From Monodelphis domestica (taxonomy: Eukaryota > Chordata > Mammalia > Didelphimorphia > Didelphidae): a stretch of 64,000 nt of DNA. The DNA lies in contig NC_077231.1 of assembly GCF_027887165.1 (NCBI RefSeq), positions 187,678,834 through 187,742,833 on the forward strand. Reading direction: 5' to 3'. The position numbers and the translations under genes are program-made. Under the pieces are notes generated by a model. It made no database searches. It worked only from the letters and a program-made list of their open reading frames with translations, and was not told where the DNA came from. Positions 50,068 to 61,035 of this stretch are shown here, piece by piece. Position 1 is the stretch's first letter. Each line of letters begins with the position of its first letter.

Positions 50068-50850
50068 TGTTTAACTGCTCCTCTCTGGCCTGAGGGCAAG
50101 CTGGATGCCCTCTAGCTTGGAGTTCACTAACAAACACTATCTGATTTTCTCGTTAACAAAAAGAGGTTTATTAAAGTTGAAATTCAGAACAATAAGGAAA
50201 GGATGATGGGCTAGGAAGATCCCTAATCTTTTCCCAAGCTATTTTTCCCAATACCTTCTGACTCTTATGGGTATCTTCTGTGTTCAACAATGTTGAACCT
50301 ACTTTGTCTCTCTTTATCTAGTTCCCACCATCCTGTCTAAATAAACTAAGCTAAGCCCAATCAAACAGTTGTTGAATCAAGGTCAGAGCTCATTGATTAC
50401 TCAGAAGGATGATGGTAAAAATGACTTTGCCACCTCAGTCTGTAGGTTGAGCCTACTGGAAGTAATTTAGAAGTCCAAGCCAATTTCTGTGGTAGAGTCT
50501 TCTTGGGAGTCAACAGCTGTAAATTAGATAACTGGGATCACTCTAGAACAACAAGAACTAATGTAGGAAATTTGGGTTGATTGCCACTCAATTTGGTGAA
50601 AACTAAGGGTAGGAGATGTGTCTTCCTCCACACCAACCTCATTCTCCCCCAACTGCCAATTCTAGGCATTCAGAACTCTTGGTTCAGAATTCCAAGCTCT
50701 CTTACATTCTATTTTCTGCTTTTGGCACACACCTGTATCTGGTTCTTCACATTCACCCAAATTTCTGCCCTTTTACTTCTAAGCATATAGAAGAGGGATT
50801 TTATTGGGAATATGTTTCTCATCCTTACACATATCCTACTCAAGTCACCA
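50068..50850 (-). mobile_element. Probable ERV LTR (family not assigned)
   Basis: The block is GC-richer than its flanks. It begins TGTTTAACTG, and the plus-strand 'aaagaggtttattaaagttg' would place an AATAAA signal near the 3' end on the minus strand. No TSD was found and the right limit is uncertain. A non-LTR origin cannot be excluded. Confidence 0.4.
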
Positions 50851-50859
50851 AATAATTTT

Positions 50860-51284
50860 ATGAAACTGTGACTGACCACATCACCTTTTCCTCTCCCTAT
50901 ACTTCATAAACCTCAGAAGAACCTTTCCTCTGGGATCAAAAATAAGCTCTTCTTTTTAGCAAATAAAATTTCTCTACAACCTGGTCCCATCTGAGCTTTT
51001 TGGATTTCTTATATTTCTCCTCTATACACTTAATGATTCAGTCATGCTAGCCTAAGTTTTGCTCCTTACTTACCACATTCCATTTCCCATCTCCCTGATT
51101 ATGTTTTGCTTCTCGCTCATGCCTATAAAACTCTTCTTCCTCACATCCACTTTGTTGGAGTCTCTGGTTTCCTTTAAGACTCAGCTTAATGACCAAAATC
51201 TATCTACATGAAAGCATTCCTACACCCCCTAGATCCTGGTGACTTCCTCTCCAATGTAAGCTTGCATGTGCTCTATATGTGTTT

Positions 51285-51361
<77 letters not shown>

Positions 51362-51515
51362 TGTGTGTGTGTGTGTGTTTTGTTTGTAGCTTTTATGTAT
51401 ACATGTTCTTTCCTCCACTAAAATGTAAACTTCTTGAGGCATGGACTATTTTGTTTTTGAGCTTATTTTATATTACCTAGGAAAGAATAGGTATTTAATA
51501 AATGCTTGATTGATT
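50860..51515 (+). mobile_element. L2 LINE 3' end, with (TA)n(TG)n inside
   Basis: 'ctctacaacctggtcccatc', 'cctttaagactcagcttaat', 'cttcttgaggcatggactat' and 'taataaatgcttgattgatt' give the complete L2 3' end order. A compound microsatellite at 51,297-51,377 (TA then TG) has expanded within it. Confidence 0.85.
51297..51377. repeat. Compound microsatellite (TA)n(TG)n
   Basis: TA units at 51,297-51,322 pass directly into TG units at 51,323-51,377, with a single 'gg' slip. Confidence 0.97.
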
Positions 51516-52039
51516 AATTCTTTTTAACATGGGTACATTGGAAGAGAAGGAAAATTTGAAGTCAATATGGTGAGGACAATTAAAAATACAGTCATTATTG
51601 ATAGAAAAAATCTAATTAAAGTTGGACATAAATTCACCAAATAATGCAATTTCTTTCTTTAATCATTTCTATAAAAATATATTTTTTCTTTTCTACTTTG
51701 TTATCCAAAACAATATCTAATTTTCCTAGGAATATCCTAGTCAATCAGTGCAGTAAGCTCTGTTATCTTGCATTCCATCAACCATTAATCTCTATTATCT
51801 GACATATTTAAGTTTCTCCAATATAATGGTCACTGAAGCTCATAATTATGACCTCAAAGTACTTCTAGGCACTAAAATGGCCTATGAATCATCAAATTAG
51901 TTTAAATTGTATTCAGATCAGGTTTGCAGCAAGTGTATTTTATTTCTTTGCTGTTTCTCTGAATATAGAATTGGTATAGGAGCAATACATAACTATAAGT
52001 TATTTAAAATACATGACATATTTGTATATATGGATGTGC
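51516..52039. other. Unassigned sequence
   Basis: No gene or clear repeat is visible between the L2 end and the composite SINE. Confidence 0.4.
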
Positions 52040-52292
52040 TATTTCTCAGTTGTTTTCAGTCATGTCCAACTCTCTGTGACCTTATTTGGGATTTCATGGG
52101 AAACAGTTTGGAATGGTTTATGATTTCTTTCTCTAGCTCATTTTATAGATGAGGAAACTGAAGCAAATAGGGTTAAGTGACTTTCCCAAAGACACACAGT
52201 TAAGAAGTGTTGTAGATCAGATTTCAACTCATGAAGATGTCTTACTAAATTCAGGACTGGCATTCTATCTACTGAGCCACCTAACTGTCCCA
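52040..52292 (-). repeat. Composite SINE: tRNA-like head plus RTE/BovB-type tail
   Basis: On the plus strand 'cagtcatgtccaactctctg' and 'gtgaccttatttgggatttc' form the RTE/BovB-like tail. They are followed by 'gatgaggaaactgaagcaaa', 'gacacacagttaagaagtgt' and 'ctactgagccacctaactg', the reverse complement of a tRNA-derived SINE. This fusion is characteristic of marsupial genomes and implies mobilisation by an RTE LINE. Confidence 0.88.
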
Positions 52293-52775
52293 ATATGTGT
52301 GTATAAATATATATGTATGCAATTCTCTTAATTATAATACTTGACTAACTAGAGGCTTTATCGCATAAAATTTAGTGAATATTTGTTCAAAAGTATCTAT
52401 ACTATCTTTCACTTATGACAGAGCAGAGATACACAAGTAGAATAAGAAGATTAAACATGGAATAACTGACAGTCCTAACAGCCACTATCACAATCCTATC
52501 TATCATAACCACTCCGTCAACCAATGTGATGTTGCATTTTAACTATTTTAATAGTTCCTTCTTTGTTATTAGAATTATTTATATATAAATAAAGGATAGG
52601 ATTGTCTCTTAAGATGACCAAGTAATCTGTCACCTTTATACTTCTCTTTCTCTCAATGCCTTAAATCAGAAACAACAAATATACCTTTACAAAATGATTT
52701 TTTAAATGAAAATACCAAGAGAAGAGAGGAATCAGTTTCTCCAAAAGTAATATAGGGAAAACAAGAAAGTAGGGG

Positions 52776-52958
52776 CTGCTAAGTAGCACAGTGGATAGAA
52801 TATTATACCTGAAATTGGGAGGAGGACCTGAATTTGAATTGGACTTCAGACATTTCCTAGATGGGTGATCCTGGTCAAGTTACTTAATGCTGATTGCCTA
52901 GTCATTGAAACTCTTCTGTCTTGCAATTTATTCTAATATGAAAGGTAAGGGTTTAAAA
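52776..52958 (+). repeat. Marsupial tRNA-derived SINE
   Basis: The head 'gctgctaagtagcacagtgg' and 'atagaatattatacctgaaa' lead to a tail 'tattctaatatgaaaggtaa' and 'gggtttaaaaat'. It belongs to the family at 1,174 and 31,000. Confidence 0.88.
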
Positions 52959-53202
52959 ATTAGACCCTAGTATTTGCTGTACAGTTCAAGTCCCAGATTC
53001 AGTCTAGCTTTAACCTGTTAGATCCTGTAAAAGAGAAGAAGAGGGGGGACTCCTTTCCTTCTCTTTTAAATAGAGTGGGGTGAATAGTTTGTCTCACTGA
53101 AAAGATATAAACTCCAGTGAAAGGTTGAGGGGTAATGTGATAATGGGAATACGGATGCTGATATATAAGCAGATGAGTTGAAGGAAAGATGGCAAGATCT
53201 AT

Positions 53203-54180
53203 TGTAAACCTTAAAATTTCTTAGACTTATGAATGTTGGAAATTTCACCATTGGAAAGTTTCATACTTGGAAAAAATTTCCTACTGATAGTAAGAACTCT
53301 ATTGGAATGTGAACCCCTTTGGCATGGGAGGATCCTTCTCCTCCCTACTTAAGACTACTTTAGGACAGAAACCTTTTGCTAAACAATGGAAAGGGCTTTG
53401 ACCTATGCTTAAGCATAGAACAGGAAGTTCTTTGAGACATGATTGATTTTAGAGTTGATACAATAGAGATACTTGGAATGACAGAACCAGGTCTTGGAAA
53501 ATACAATTTCCACCCTACTTAGAGTAACAGGATTTAGGAAGGGCTGCAGCAAAGGATCAAGATTTAATTATTTGAGAATATGACCTTCAACAGACATGTG
53601 CAAGGGGGCAGACCTCTGGGAGGTCCTGGGTTAAGCTAGAGCCACCATTGGCACGGGGAAGACATGGACAGTGATTGGTAGATGTTAGAACTGAGGGGAG
53701 GGAACTTAGATGGTTTCCTTAAAGATAGCGGGGTCTGAGGACTGGGGGGTCGAGGAGGTTTTGCTCTGAGCGAGGTGGCTCTGAAGGAGGACTGAGGAGG
53801 TTGCTCTGTGGGAGGACCAGGAGAGAAGGCTGACTCTGAAGGAGGAGAATTCTCTGGAAACATTTCTTGAAAGGAGGCTCTCTTGAAGGTGGAACCTGAG
53901 GTTGGCATGAGAAGCCTTACCTAGAGAGATCTTGGGTGAGTGATAAAACCAACTGACTGATTTATTCATTTTTATTCCTTTCTTAATTTCTCTCTTTTTC
54001 TATTGATTAATCAGTGTATTATAAATTAAATTTCTCTATAAAACCCAGATGGCTTGGGCACATTCATAAATTGGGAATATATTCCCTGGCGACCATCTTA
54101 TATTTATATAAAACCAAGACACAGTAGAAAACATATTTCAGCAGTCATAATTGTTATATATTTCCCTTGCTCCCAAAACA
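53203..54180 (+). mobile_element. ERV LTR, family B, plus strand
   Basis: It starts TGTAAACCTTAAAATTTC and is collinear with the minus-strand LTR at 46,790-47,724. The 3' part has 'aatttctctataaaacccag' and 'ttccctggcgaccatc'. The right limit is estimated by alignment with the 12,807 LTR, because no matching 4-bp duplication to ctat (53,199-53,202) was found. Minus-strand frames at 53,636-53,969 are antisense by-products. Confidence 0.78.
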
Positions 54181-54540
54181 TTTTAATTATCACAGTTTAT
54201 GACTCCCACTCTCTTATCTACAACTATTTGACACTCAAAACTATTTTAAATCTAACACTCTCCCTCCCAGAGTTAGCTGACAACAGAGCTTGAGGCCACC
54301 TCAGAGAGACAGAAAGGACTTTCTATCTCTCTTCTCAAAGGAAATTTTACAAATGATACCCCTTGAGTCCTAATATAAACACAACTACAGGGAAGATGTT
54401 TATATCCCTGATAAGCTTTCCCAAAAGAGAGATTTGTATTAAAGCCATCTTCTGTGGAGGGTTGTGGCAACCTAGGTCTAGTTTGTCCCAGATGAAATAG
54501 GATTCACCCTTGAATCCTGTTCTCAGTCACCCAACATTTC
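54181..54540. other. Unassigned sequence between two LTR-like blocks
   Basis: The sequence is not recognised. It could be ERV internal sequence or host DNA. Confidence 0.3.
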
Positions 54541-55400
54541 CCTTGTTATGAAACCCAGGCCAAACCCAAAATCTGAGTTGAACTAAGATTTTATTTGTAA
54601 AGGGAAAGTAAGGTAAGGAAAGGCAAAAGGTGCCCTGACAAGCCAAACCTTGTTTCTGGAGGTTTGAATCCGAGTCCCAAAGGACTCTTCCTCCTTTCCT
54701 GCTGTCAGTGTCCTCTATTTCTAAGGTACTATCTCTAGTCTTTAAATCTCAGTCAAAATTCAATGAAGGCAAAAGGGGAGACCCAGAAAGAAGTAAGCAG
54801 GATGATTCAGGTGAAAGAGTCCAAACCAAACTCCTTCTGAGTCTAGGGTTCTTGTTGGCAGGTGGAGAAATGGTGGTGAAAGGATTTCTTGATGCAAGCA
54901 GGTTCACAGATAAGCTGGATAGTCTGGCTCTTCTTCCTCTTGTGGTTTCAGATCCAATCAGCCACCCAGGAAAAGTCCCCTGTTTCCCTTCCAGAAATTT
55001 AAGTGCTGAGCTGTCCAGAATTCTCCTTAGCTCATAGCTCTTTACCCAGAATCCTTTGCTGACTCTCAACTGCCACCAAGCTGCTTGTCCATCAAACATG
55101 CAAAATTCTATCCAGGTCCCTTTTGCCATCCTTTACAATCCCTTCTCATACTCCTCATAAAGCCCATCCTAGACTGGTATGTTATCAAATTTCTCTTTCT
55201 AGTTCTAAATGGTCCCAGCCTGATAATTGCCCTGTTCCCATGAAAGAAAGTTATCACCATTCCATTCCACAGTCAATTCCAGGATATGACTCAAGTTCCA
55301 GAAATGAGGCCTCCCTTGAGTACTCCTTAGTAAGAGCCCCAAGTTCAACCAGTGTCATATGACCAGCAATAAAGTTCCATAATTTAAAACAGTTCTACAT
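54540..55400 (-). mobile_element. Probable ERV LTR (family not assigned)
   Basis: The block is GC-richer than its surroundings. The plus strand has 'TGTTATGAAACCCAGGCC' at the left and 'actaagattttatttgtaaa', placing an AATAAA-like signal near the 3' end on the minus strand. Opposing frames of about 110-126 codons at 54,708-55,129 have no retroviral or host motif. Limits and TSD are not resolved. Confidence 0.4.
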
Positions 55401-56115
55401 AGGATCAAAATGCCAAGGGGAACCCCAAAAGATAACTAATAATATATCAGAATTATTATAATATCTATACTATAGACAGTACTCCCCAAACACCATTCAT
55501 TAGCTCAGCTCTTACTTTGCACAATAGTGAAATGTTTGAAATAGAGGTAATCAGCAATCCAAGATTTGATCAACCGTATATGATATTAAAGAGAAAGCAG
55601 TTATAATAGGAACCTGATCACAGACAGACTGAAAGTAGTGAAAATGAACATAGAAGTGAAAGATGAAGATAAAAGGAGTATAGAGGATGCATACCCAAGG
55701 ATGTAAGGTAGTATGATACCCATGCTTAAACTGTTTGATATTGCTTTAGAAACATGATTTTTAATGTTATTATGACTCTTACTAACTCAAGAATTTAATT
55801 TTCCTCATTTATGAAATTCAATAATTTTTAAGCTCTATTCTAGCTCTAAAGTGATAGTCTCATGATCCTATGACTTTTTATACAGAACATTTCTACATCT
55901 ATTCCTGGGACTAACATTGCATAAAATAAAATCTATAGGATAAAAATGAGAAAAAGAAGGATAAAGAAGAGCAGAATTGGAAAGATAAGTAATGATTTTA
56001 GGAAGCAGAAAAAAATTTGAATATGTCAATAACCACTCTTTCTGTAAGGATGATAGAGGTAATCCAAAAGAAAATACCAGAGTAAAACTTAATAATACAA
56101 AACTAGATTCTAGAA
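55401..56115. other. Unassigned AT-rich sequence
   Basis: No gene or recognised repeat. Confidence 0.4.
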
Positions 56116-56336
56116 TATATCAATTCTCAAACTTTCATCTCTGGATACCCTTACAATCTTAAAAAAATATTGGGAATCTACACAAAGGTCTTTTTTCCCC
56201 ATGAGTTTTATCTATTAATTTTTTTTTGAAGTTAAAATGTTTTAGTATTATCCTACAGATAATTTTGTCTTTGGAGACTACAAATAGGGTCTTGGAAACT
56301 TCTGAGGATTCCTAGATCACAGGTTGAGAAGGACTG
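56116..56336. mobile_element. MER5/Charlie-like hAT MITE
   Basis: 'aattctcaaactttcatctc', 'cttacaatcttaaaaaaata' and 'gggtcttggaaacttctgag' followed by 'cacaggttgagaaggactg' reproduce the two ends of MER5-type elements. The flanks ttctagaa (56,108-56,115) and ttctaaag (56,337-56,344) share six of eight bases, fitting an old hAT duplication. Confidence 0.75.
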
Positions 56337-56796
56337 TTCTAAAGTATTAATGAGAAGTAAGAATTAGGAAGGAAAAAGAGTCTCTGTAGAGGTAAGGATT
56401 ATTAGGAAAGCCCAATTTATTATAAATGAATGATATTAAAGGTTAGAAAAAAGTTGAGAGAGAAGAGAATTTCGTATTACTATTTCATCTGATTTGGCAA
56501 AAAGGAAGTATAAACAAAAAAATAAAATGAATACCAGTTGATGAATTATTGAGGTGATATATTTTTAAATGGCAAAACCTATACTAATATTTAGATATTT
56601 CCCTATCAATTTAATTATCAAAGAGCATTTATCACATTTAGCAAAATGGTAATTTTATTAATTTGGAGAAGCAATAGGCCTAGCATTTCAGGGGTTTCTT
56701 ATCCATATTTTTTTTAAATATTATTTTATTTGGTCGTTTTCATACATTATTCACTGGAAACAAAGATCATTTTCTTTTCCTCCCTTTCCCTTCCCT

Positions 56797-56814
56797 CCCC
56801 CCCCCCCCCCCCCC
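56797..56814 (-). repeat. 18-base C run (G18 on the L1 sense strand)
   Basis: The homopolymer lies in a polypyrimidine block (56,780-56,830) in the L1 3' UTR. On the sense strand it is a G-rich purine tract, a known feature of mammalian L1 3' UTRs and a potential quadruplex. Confidence 0.95.
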
Positions 56815-57083
56815 GCCTTTCCCTCTCCCATAGCTGAAGCATGATTCCACTGGTTGTCACATGTGTTCTTGACTCGAACCCATTTCCCTGTTGTTGGAGT
56901 TTGCATTATAGTGTTCATTTAAAGTCTCTCCTCAGTCTTATCTCCTCCAACCCTGTAGTCAAGCAGTTGCCTTTCAGCGGTGTTTCTACTCCCACAGTTT
57001 ATCCTCTGCCTGTGGGTAGTATTTTTTTTTAGATCCCTGCAGATTGTTCAGGGAAATTGCATTGATACTAATGGAGAAGTCCA

Positions 57084-60000
57084 TCACCTTCCATTGTACC
57101 ACAATGTATCAGTCTCTGTGTATAATGTTTTCCTGGTTCTGCTCCTTTCGCTCTGCATCACTTCCTGGAGGTTGTTCCAGTCTCCATGGAATTCCTCCAC
57201 TTTATTATTCCTTTTAGCACAATAGTATTCCATCACCAACATATACCACAGTTTGTTCAGCCATTCCCCAATTGAAGGGCATCCCCTCATTTTCCAATTT
57301 TTGGCCACCACAAAGAGCGCAGCTATGAATATTTTTGTACAAGTCTTTGTGTCCATTATCTCTTTGGGGTACAAGCCCAGCAGTGCTATGGCTGGATCAA
57401 AGGGCAGACAGTCTTTTATCGCCCTTTGGACATAGTTCCAAATTGCCCTCCAGAATGGTTGGATCAATTCACAACTCCACCAGCAATGAATTAATGTCCC
57501 CACTTTGCCACATCCCCTCCAGCATTCATTACTTTGCATAGCTGTCATGTTAGCCAACCTGCTAGGTGTGAGATGATACCTCAGAGTTGTTTTGATTTGC
57601 ATCTCTCTGATTATAAGAGATGTAGAGCACTTTTTCATGTGCTTATTAATAGTTTTGATTTCTTTGGCTGAGAATTGCCTGTTCATGTCCCTTGCCCATT
57701 TGTCAATTGGAGAATGGCTTGATTTTTTGTACAATTGATTTAGTTCTTTATAAATTTTAGTAATTAAACCTTTGTCAGAGGTTTTTATGAAGATTGTTTC
57801 CCAATTTGTTGCTACCCTTCTGATTTTGGTTACATTGGTTTTGTTTGTACAAAAGCTTTTTAATTTGATGTAATCCAGATTATTTATTTTGCATTTTGTA
57901 ACTCTTTCTAATTCTTGCTTGGTTTTGAAGTATTTCCCTTCCCAAAGATCTGACATGTATACTATTCTGTGTTCGCCTAATTTTCTTATAGTTTCCTTCT
58001 TTATGTTCAAGTCATTCATCCATTTTGAATTTATCTTGGTGTAGGGTGTGAGGTGTTGATCTAAGCCTAATCTTTCCCACACTGTCCTCCAATTTTCCCA
58101 ACAGTTTTTATGAAATAGTGGATTTTTGTCCCAAAAGCTGGGATCTTTGGGTTTGTCATATACTGTCTTGCTGAGGTTGCTTGCCCCCAGTCTATTCCAC
58201 TGATCCTCTTTTCTGTCTCTTAGCCAGTACCAAATTGTTTTGATGACCGCTGCTTTGTAATATAGTCTGAGATCTGGGACTGCAAGACCCCCTTCCTTTG
58301 TATTTTTTTTTCATTAATTCCCTGGATATCCTTGATCTTTTGTTCTTCCAAATGAACTTTGTTATGTTTTCTAAATCAGTAAAAAAATTTTTTGGAAGTT
58401 CCATGGGTATGGCACTAAATAGATAGATGAGTTTGGGTAGGATGGTCATTTTTATTATATTGGCTCGTCCTACCCATGAGCAGTTAATGTTCTTCCAATT
58501 GTTCAAGTCTAGTTTTAGTTGTGTGGAAAGTGTTTTGTAGTTGTGTTCATATAGTTCCTGTGTTTGTCTTGGGAGGTAGATTCCTAGGTATTTTATTTTG
58601 TCTTGGGTAATTTTGAATGGGATTTCTCTTTCTAGTTCTTGCTGCTGAGCTGTGTTGGAATTATATAGAAATGCTGATGACTTATGTGGGTTTATTTTGT
58701 ATCCTGCAACTTTGCTAAAGTTGTTGATTATTTCAATTAGCTTTTTGGTTGAGTCTCTAGGATTCTTTAAGTAGACCATCATGTCATCTGCAAAGAGCGA
58801 TAATTTGGTCTCCTCCTTGCCTATTTTGATGCCTTCAATTTCTTTTTCTTCTCTAATTGCTACTGCTAGTGTTTCTAATACAATGTCAAATAATAGAGGT
58901 GATAATGGGCATCCTTGTTTCACTCCTGATCTTAATGGGAATGGATTTAGTTTATCCCCATTGCAGATGATATTAGCTGATGGTTTTAGATATATACTGT
59001 TTATTATTTTTAGGAATGACCCTTCTATTCCTATGCTTTCTAGTGTTTTTAGTAGGAATGGGTGTTGTATTTTATCAAATGCTTTTTCTGCATCTATTGA
59101 GATAATCATGTGGTTCTTGTTGGTTTGCTTGTTGATGTGGTCAATTATGTGGATAGTTTTCCTAATGTTGAACCAGCCCTGCATCCCTGGTATAAATCCT
59201 ACTTGATCATGGTGGATGACCCTTCTAATCACTTGCCGGAGTCTTTTTGCTAGTATCCTATTTAAGATTTTTGCATCTATATTCATTAGGGAGATTGGTC
59301 TATAATTTTCTTTCTCTGTTTTTGGCCTGCCTGGTTTTGGAATCAGTACCATGCTTGTGTCATAAAAGGAGTTTGGTAGAACTCCCTCTTTGCTTATTAT
59401 GTCAAATAGTTTGTATAGTATTGGGATTAACTGTTCTCTGAATGTTTGATAGAATTCGCTGGTGAATCCATCAGGCCCTGGGGATTTTTTCTTAGGAAGT
59501 TCTGTGATGGCCTGTTGGATTTCTTTTTCTGATATGGGATTATTTAAGAAAACTATTTCTTCTTCTGTTAGTCTAGGCAATTTATATTTTTGTAAATATT
59601 CATCCATATCACCTAGGTTGGTATATTTATTGCCATATATTTAGTTGGGCAAAGTAGTTTTTAATGATTGCCTTAATTTCCTCTTCATTGGAGGTGAGAT
59701 CCCCCTTTTCATCCTTGATGCTATTAATTTGCCTTTCTTCTTTCCTTTTTTTAATTAAATTAACCAGTACTTTGTCTATTTTGTCTGTTTTTTCAAAGTA
59801 CCAGCTTCTAGTCTTGTTTATTAGCTCAATAGTTCTGTCACTTTCTATTTTATTAATTTCTCCCTTAATTTTTAGGATCTCTAGTATGGTTTTCTTCTGG
59901 GGGTTTTTAATTTGTTCATTCTCAAGTTTTTTGATTTGCATTTCCAATTCCTTGGTCTCTGTCCTCCCTAATTTGTTAATATGTGCACTCAGGGATATGA

Positions 60001-60228
60001 ATTTTCCTCTAAGTACTGCCTTGGCTGCATCCCATAAGGTTTGAAAGGATGTTTCGCCATTGTCATTTTCTTCAACAAAATTGTTAATTGTTTCTATGCT
60101 TTCTTCTCTAACTATCCGATTTTGGAGTATCATGTTATTTAATTTCCAATTAATTTTTGATTTGGGTCTCCATGTACCCTTGCCGATCAATATTTTAATT
60201 GCCTTGTGATCTGAAAAGGCTGCAGTTA
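57084..60228 (-). pseudogene. L1 ORF2 (endonuclease end, reverse transcriptase, CCHC), two frameshifts
   Basis: ORF2p is the L1 endonuclease/reverse transcriptase. The surviving frame starts at 'SDHKAIKI', the last endonuclease block. It continues through '[13 protein letters not shown]', '[13 protein letters not shown]', '[16 protein letters not shown]', 'AEKAFDKIQ', 'GCPSPLLF'-type '[11 protein letters not shown]', the catalytic '[11 protein letters not shown]' (codons at 58,783-58,794 encode FADD) and the cysteine-rich 'CWRGCG...HCWWSC' near 57,470-57,530. It ends 'TETDTLWYNGR' at 57,084. Two breaks are seen: a 4-base insertion near 59,640 and one extra G in a five-G run at 58,288-58,292. 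Otherwise about 1,045 codons are open, so the copy is comparatively young. Confidence 0.95.
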
Positions 60229-60244
60229 ATATTCTTATCCATAT

Positions 60245-60711
60245 TAAATAAGAACTCTTACCAAATCTGGGGAGAACTGAGGCTTAGACAACCTTAGACT
60301 ATTTATGACAGTAATTAACTAAAAATGGCTATATAGAGTAAATATAAACTATAACTTCATAAATTTAAAAAATGAGGAAAACAATACCTTTTACAACTAT
60401 GTCTAGGTGATGTAATAGGGGAATAAACAACTAAATAGATACAATTATTCAAGTCAAAATTAAATTACATGTGAAAAGATTGATACAGAAATTATCAATA
60501 GAAATATGTAAGACCAATTGTCAGTTTCCAATGGATACACTGTAAAAGCATATGAACAAGTTTTTAAAAAAAGAAATCCAAATGACAAACAACAGTAGGA
60601 AAAAAATACCCCAAATAAATATTAAAAGAAAATATAACTAAAATAACCATAGTTTCACATGCATATCCAGTTGGAAAATTTCATTAAAAAATAGTGCCAG
60701 TCATTGAGGAA
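60245..60711. other. Unassigned AT-rich sequence
   Basis: Between the L1 duplication and the 5' LTR I see no gene or repeat. Confidence 0.4.
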
Positions 60712-61035
60712 TGTAAAAATGGATATTTTGAACCCCAGATTTCAATCCCCAGAAGTCTTTGGTATTTCCAATAATTCCCTATAATCTCACCTGAGTCCCC
60801 AATTTGGCCACATCACAATTTGTATTTAACTAGCAGTAATCCCTCCCACGCTCTCTTCTCTTCTGTCCTTTGCAATGATATAGCAAGTATAGTGGTAAGC
60901 TAAGGGCGGGTATTTTAAATAGGCTAATCAGCCATGGGCACGTGGTTTTTTTGTATCCTTGATTTCTAATAGATCCTTAAAAAACCTCATAAAATATAAT
61001 ATTTTTATTATTAGATATATAACTTAATTTTTACA
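60712..61035 (+). mobile_element. 5' LTR of a family-A ERV, 324 bp
   Basis: The LTR begins TGTAAAAATGGATATTTTGA and ends '...aatttttaca'. The same beginning occurs at 63,883, in the same orientation. The 3' half matches the solo LTR at 9,755-10,102. A 'tattttaaatagg' TATA-like box is at about 60,911-60,923. The 'cataaaatataata' block lies near the end. Confidence 0.85.

Larger units (their letters stand above)
56709..60231 (-). mobile_element. Best-preserved L1, 5'-truncated, 13-bp TSD
   Basis: The element is flanked by ttcttatccatat at 56,696-56,708 and 60,232-60,244. On the minus strand it starts just upstream of the ORF2 endonuclease SDH motif, runs through the reverse transcriptase and C-terminal domain, and has a 370-bp 3' UTR with an 18-base G tract and an A-rich end. 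The target-strand sequence 'ttt/aatatgg' fits L1 endonuclease preference. It lacks the 5' UTR, ORF1 and most of the endonuclease, so it is dead on arrival. Confidence 0.95.

Noticed and set aside
54708..55129. Pair of opposing frames of 109 and 126 codons
   Set aside because: They overlap each other inside an LTR-like GC-richer block and show no retroviral or host domain.
54518..55557. atcc at both places as a TSD defining a 1,036-bp LTR
   Set aside because: A 4-base match found by free searching is too likely by chance, and no homologous LTR confirms these ends.
58781..59206. Plus-strand 141-codon open frame
   Set aside because: It is antisense to the L1 reverse-transcriptase frame, where all conserved motifs lie on the minus strand.
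59664..60044. Plus-strand 126-codon hydrophobic frame resembling a membrane protein
   Set aside because: It is the complement of the Lys/Glu-rich L1 ORF2 segment; hydrophobicity arises from T-rich codons.
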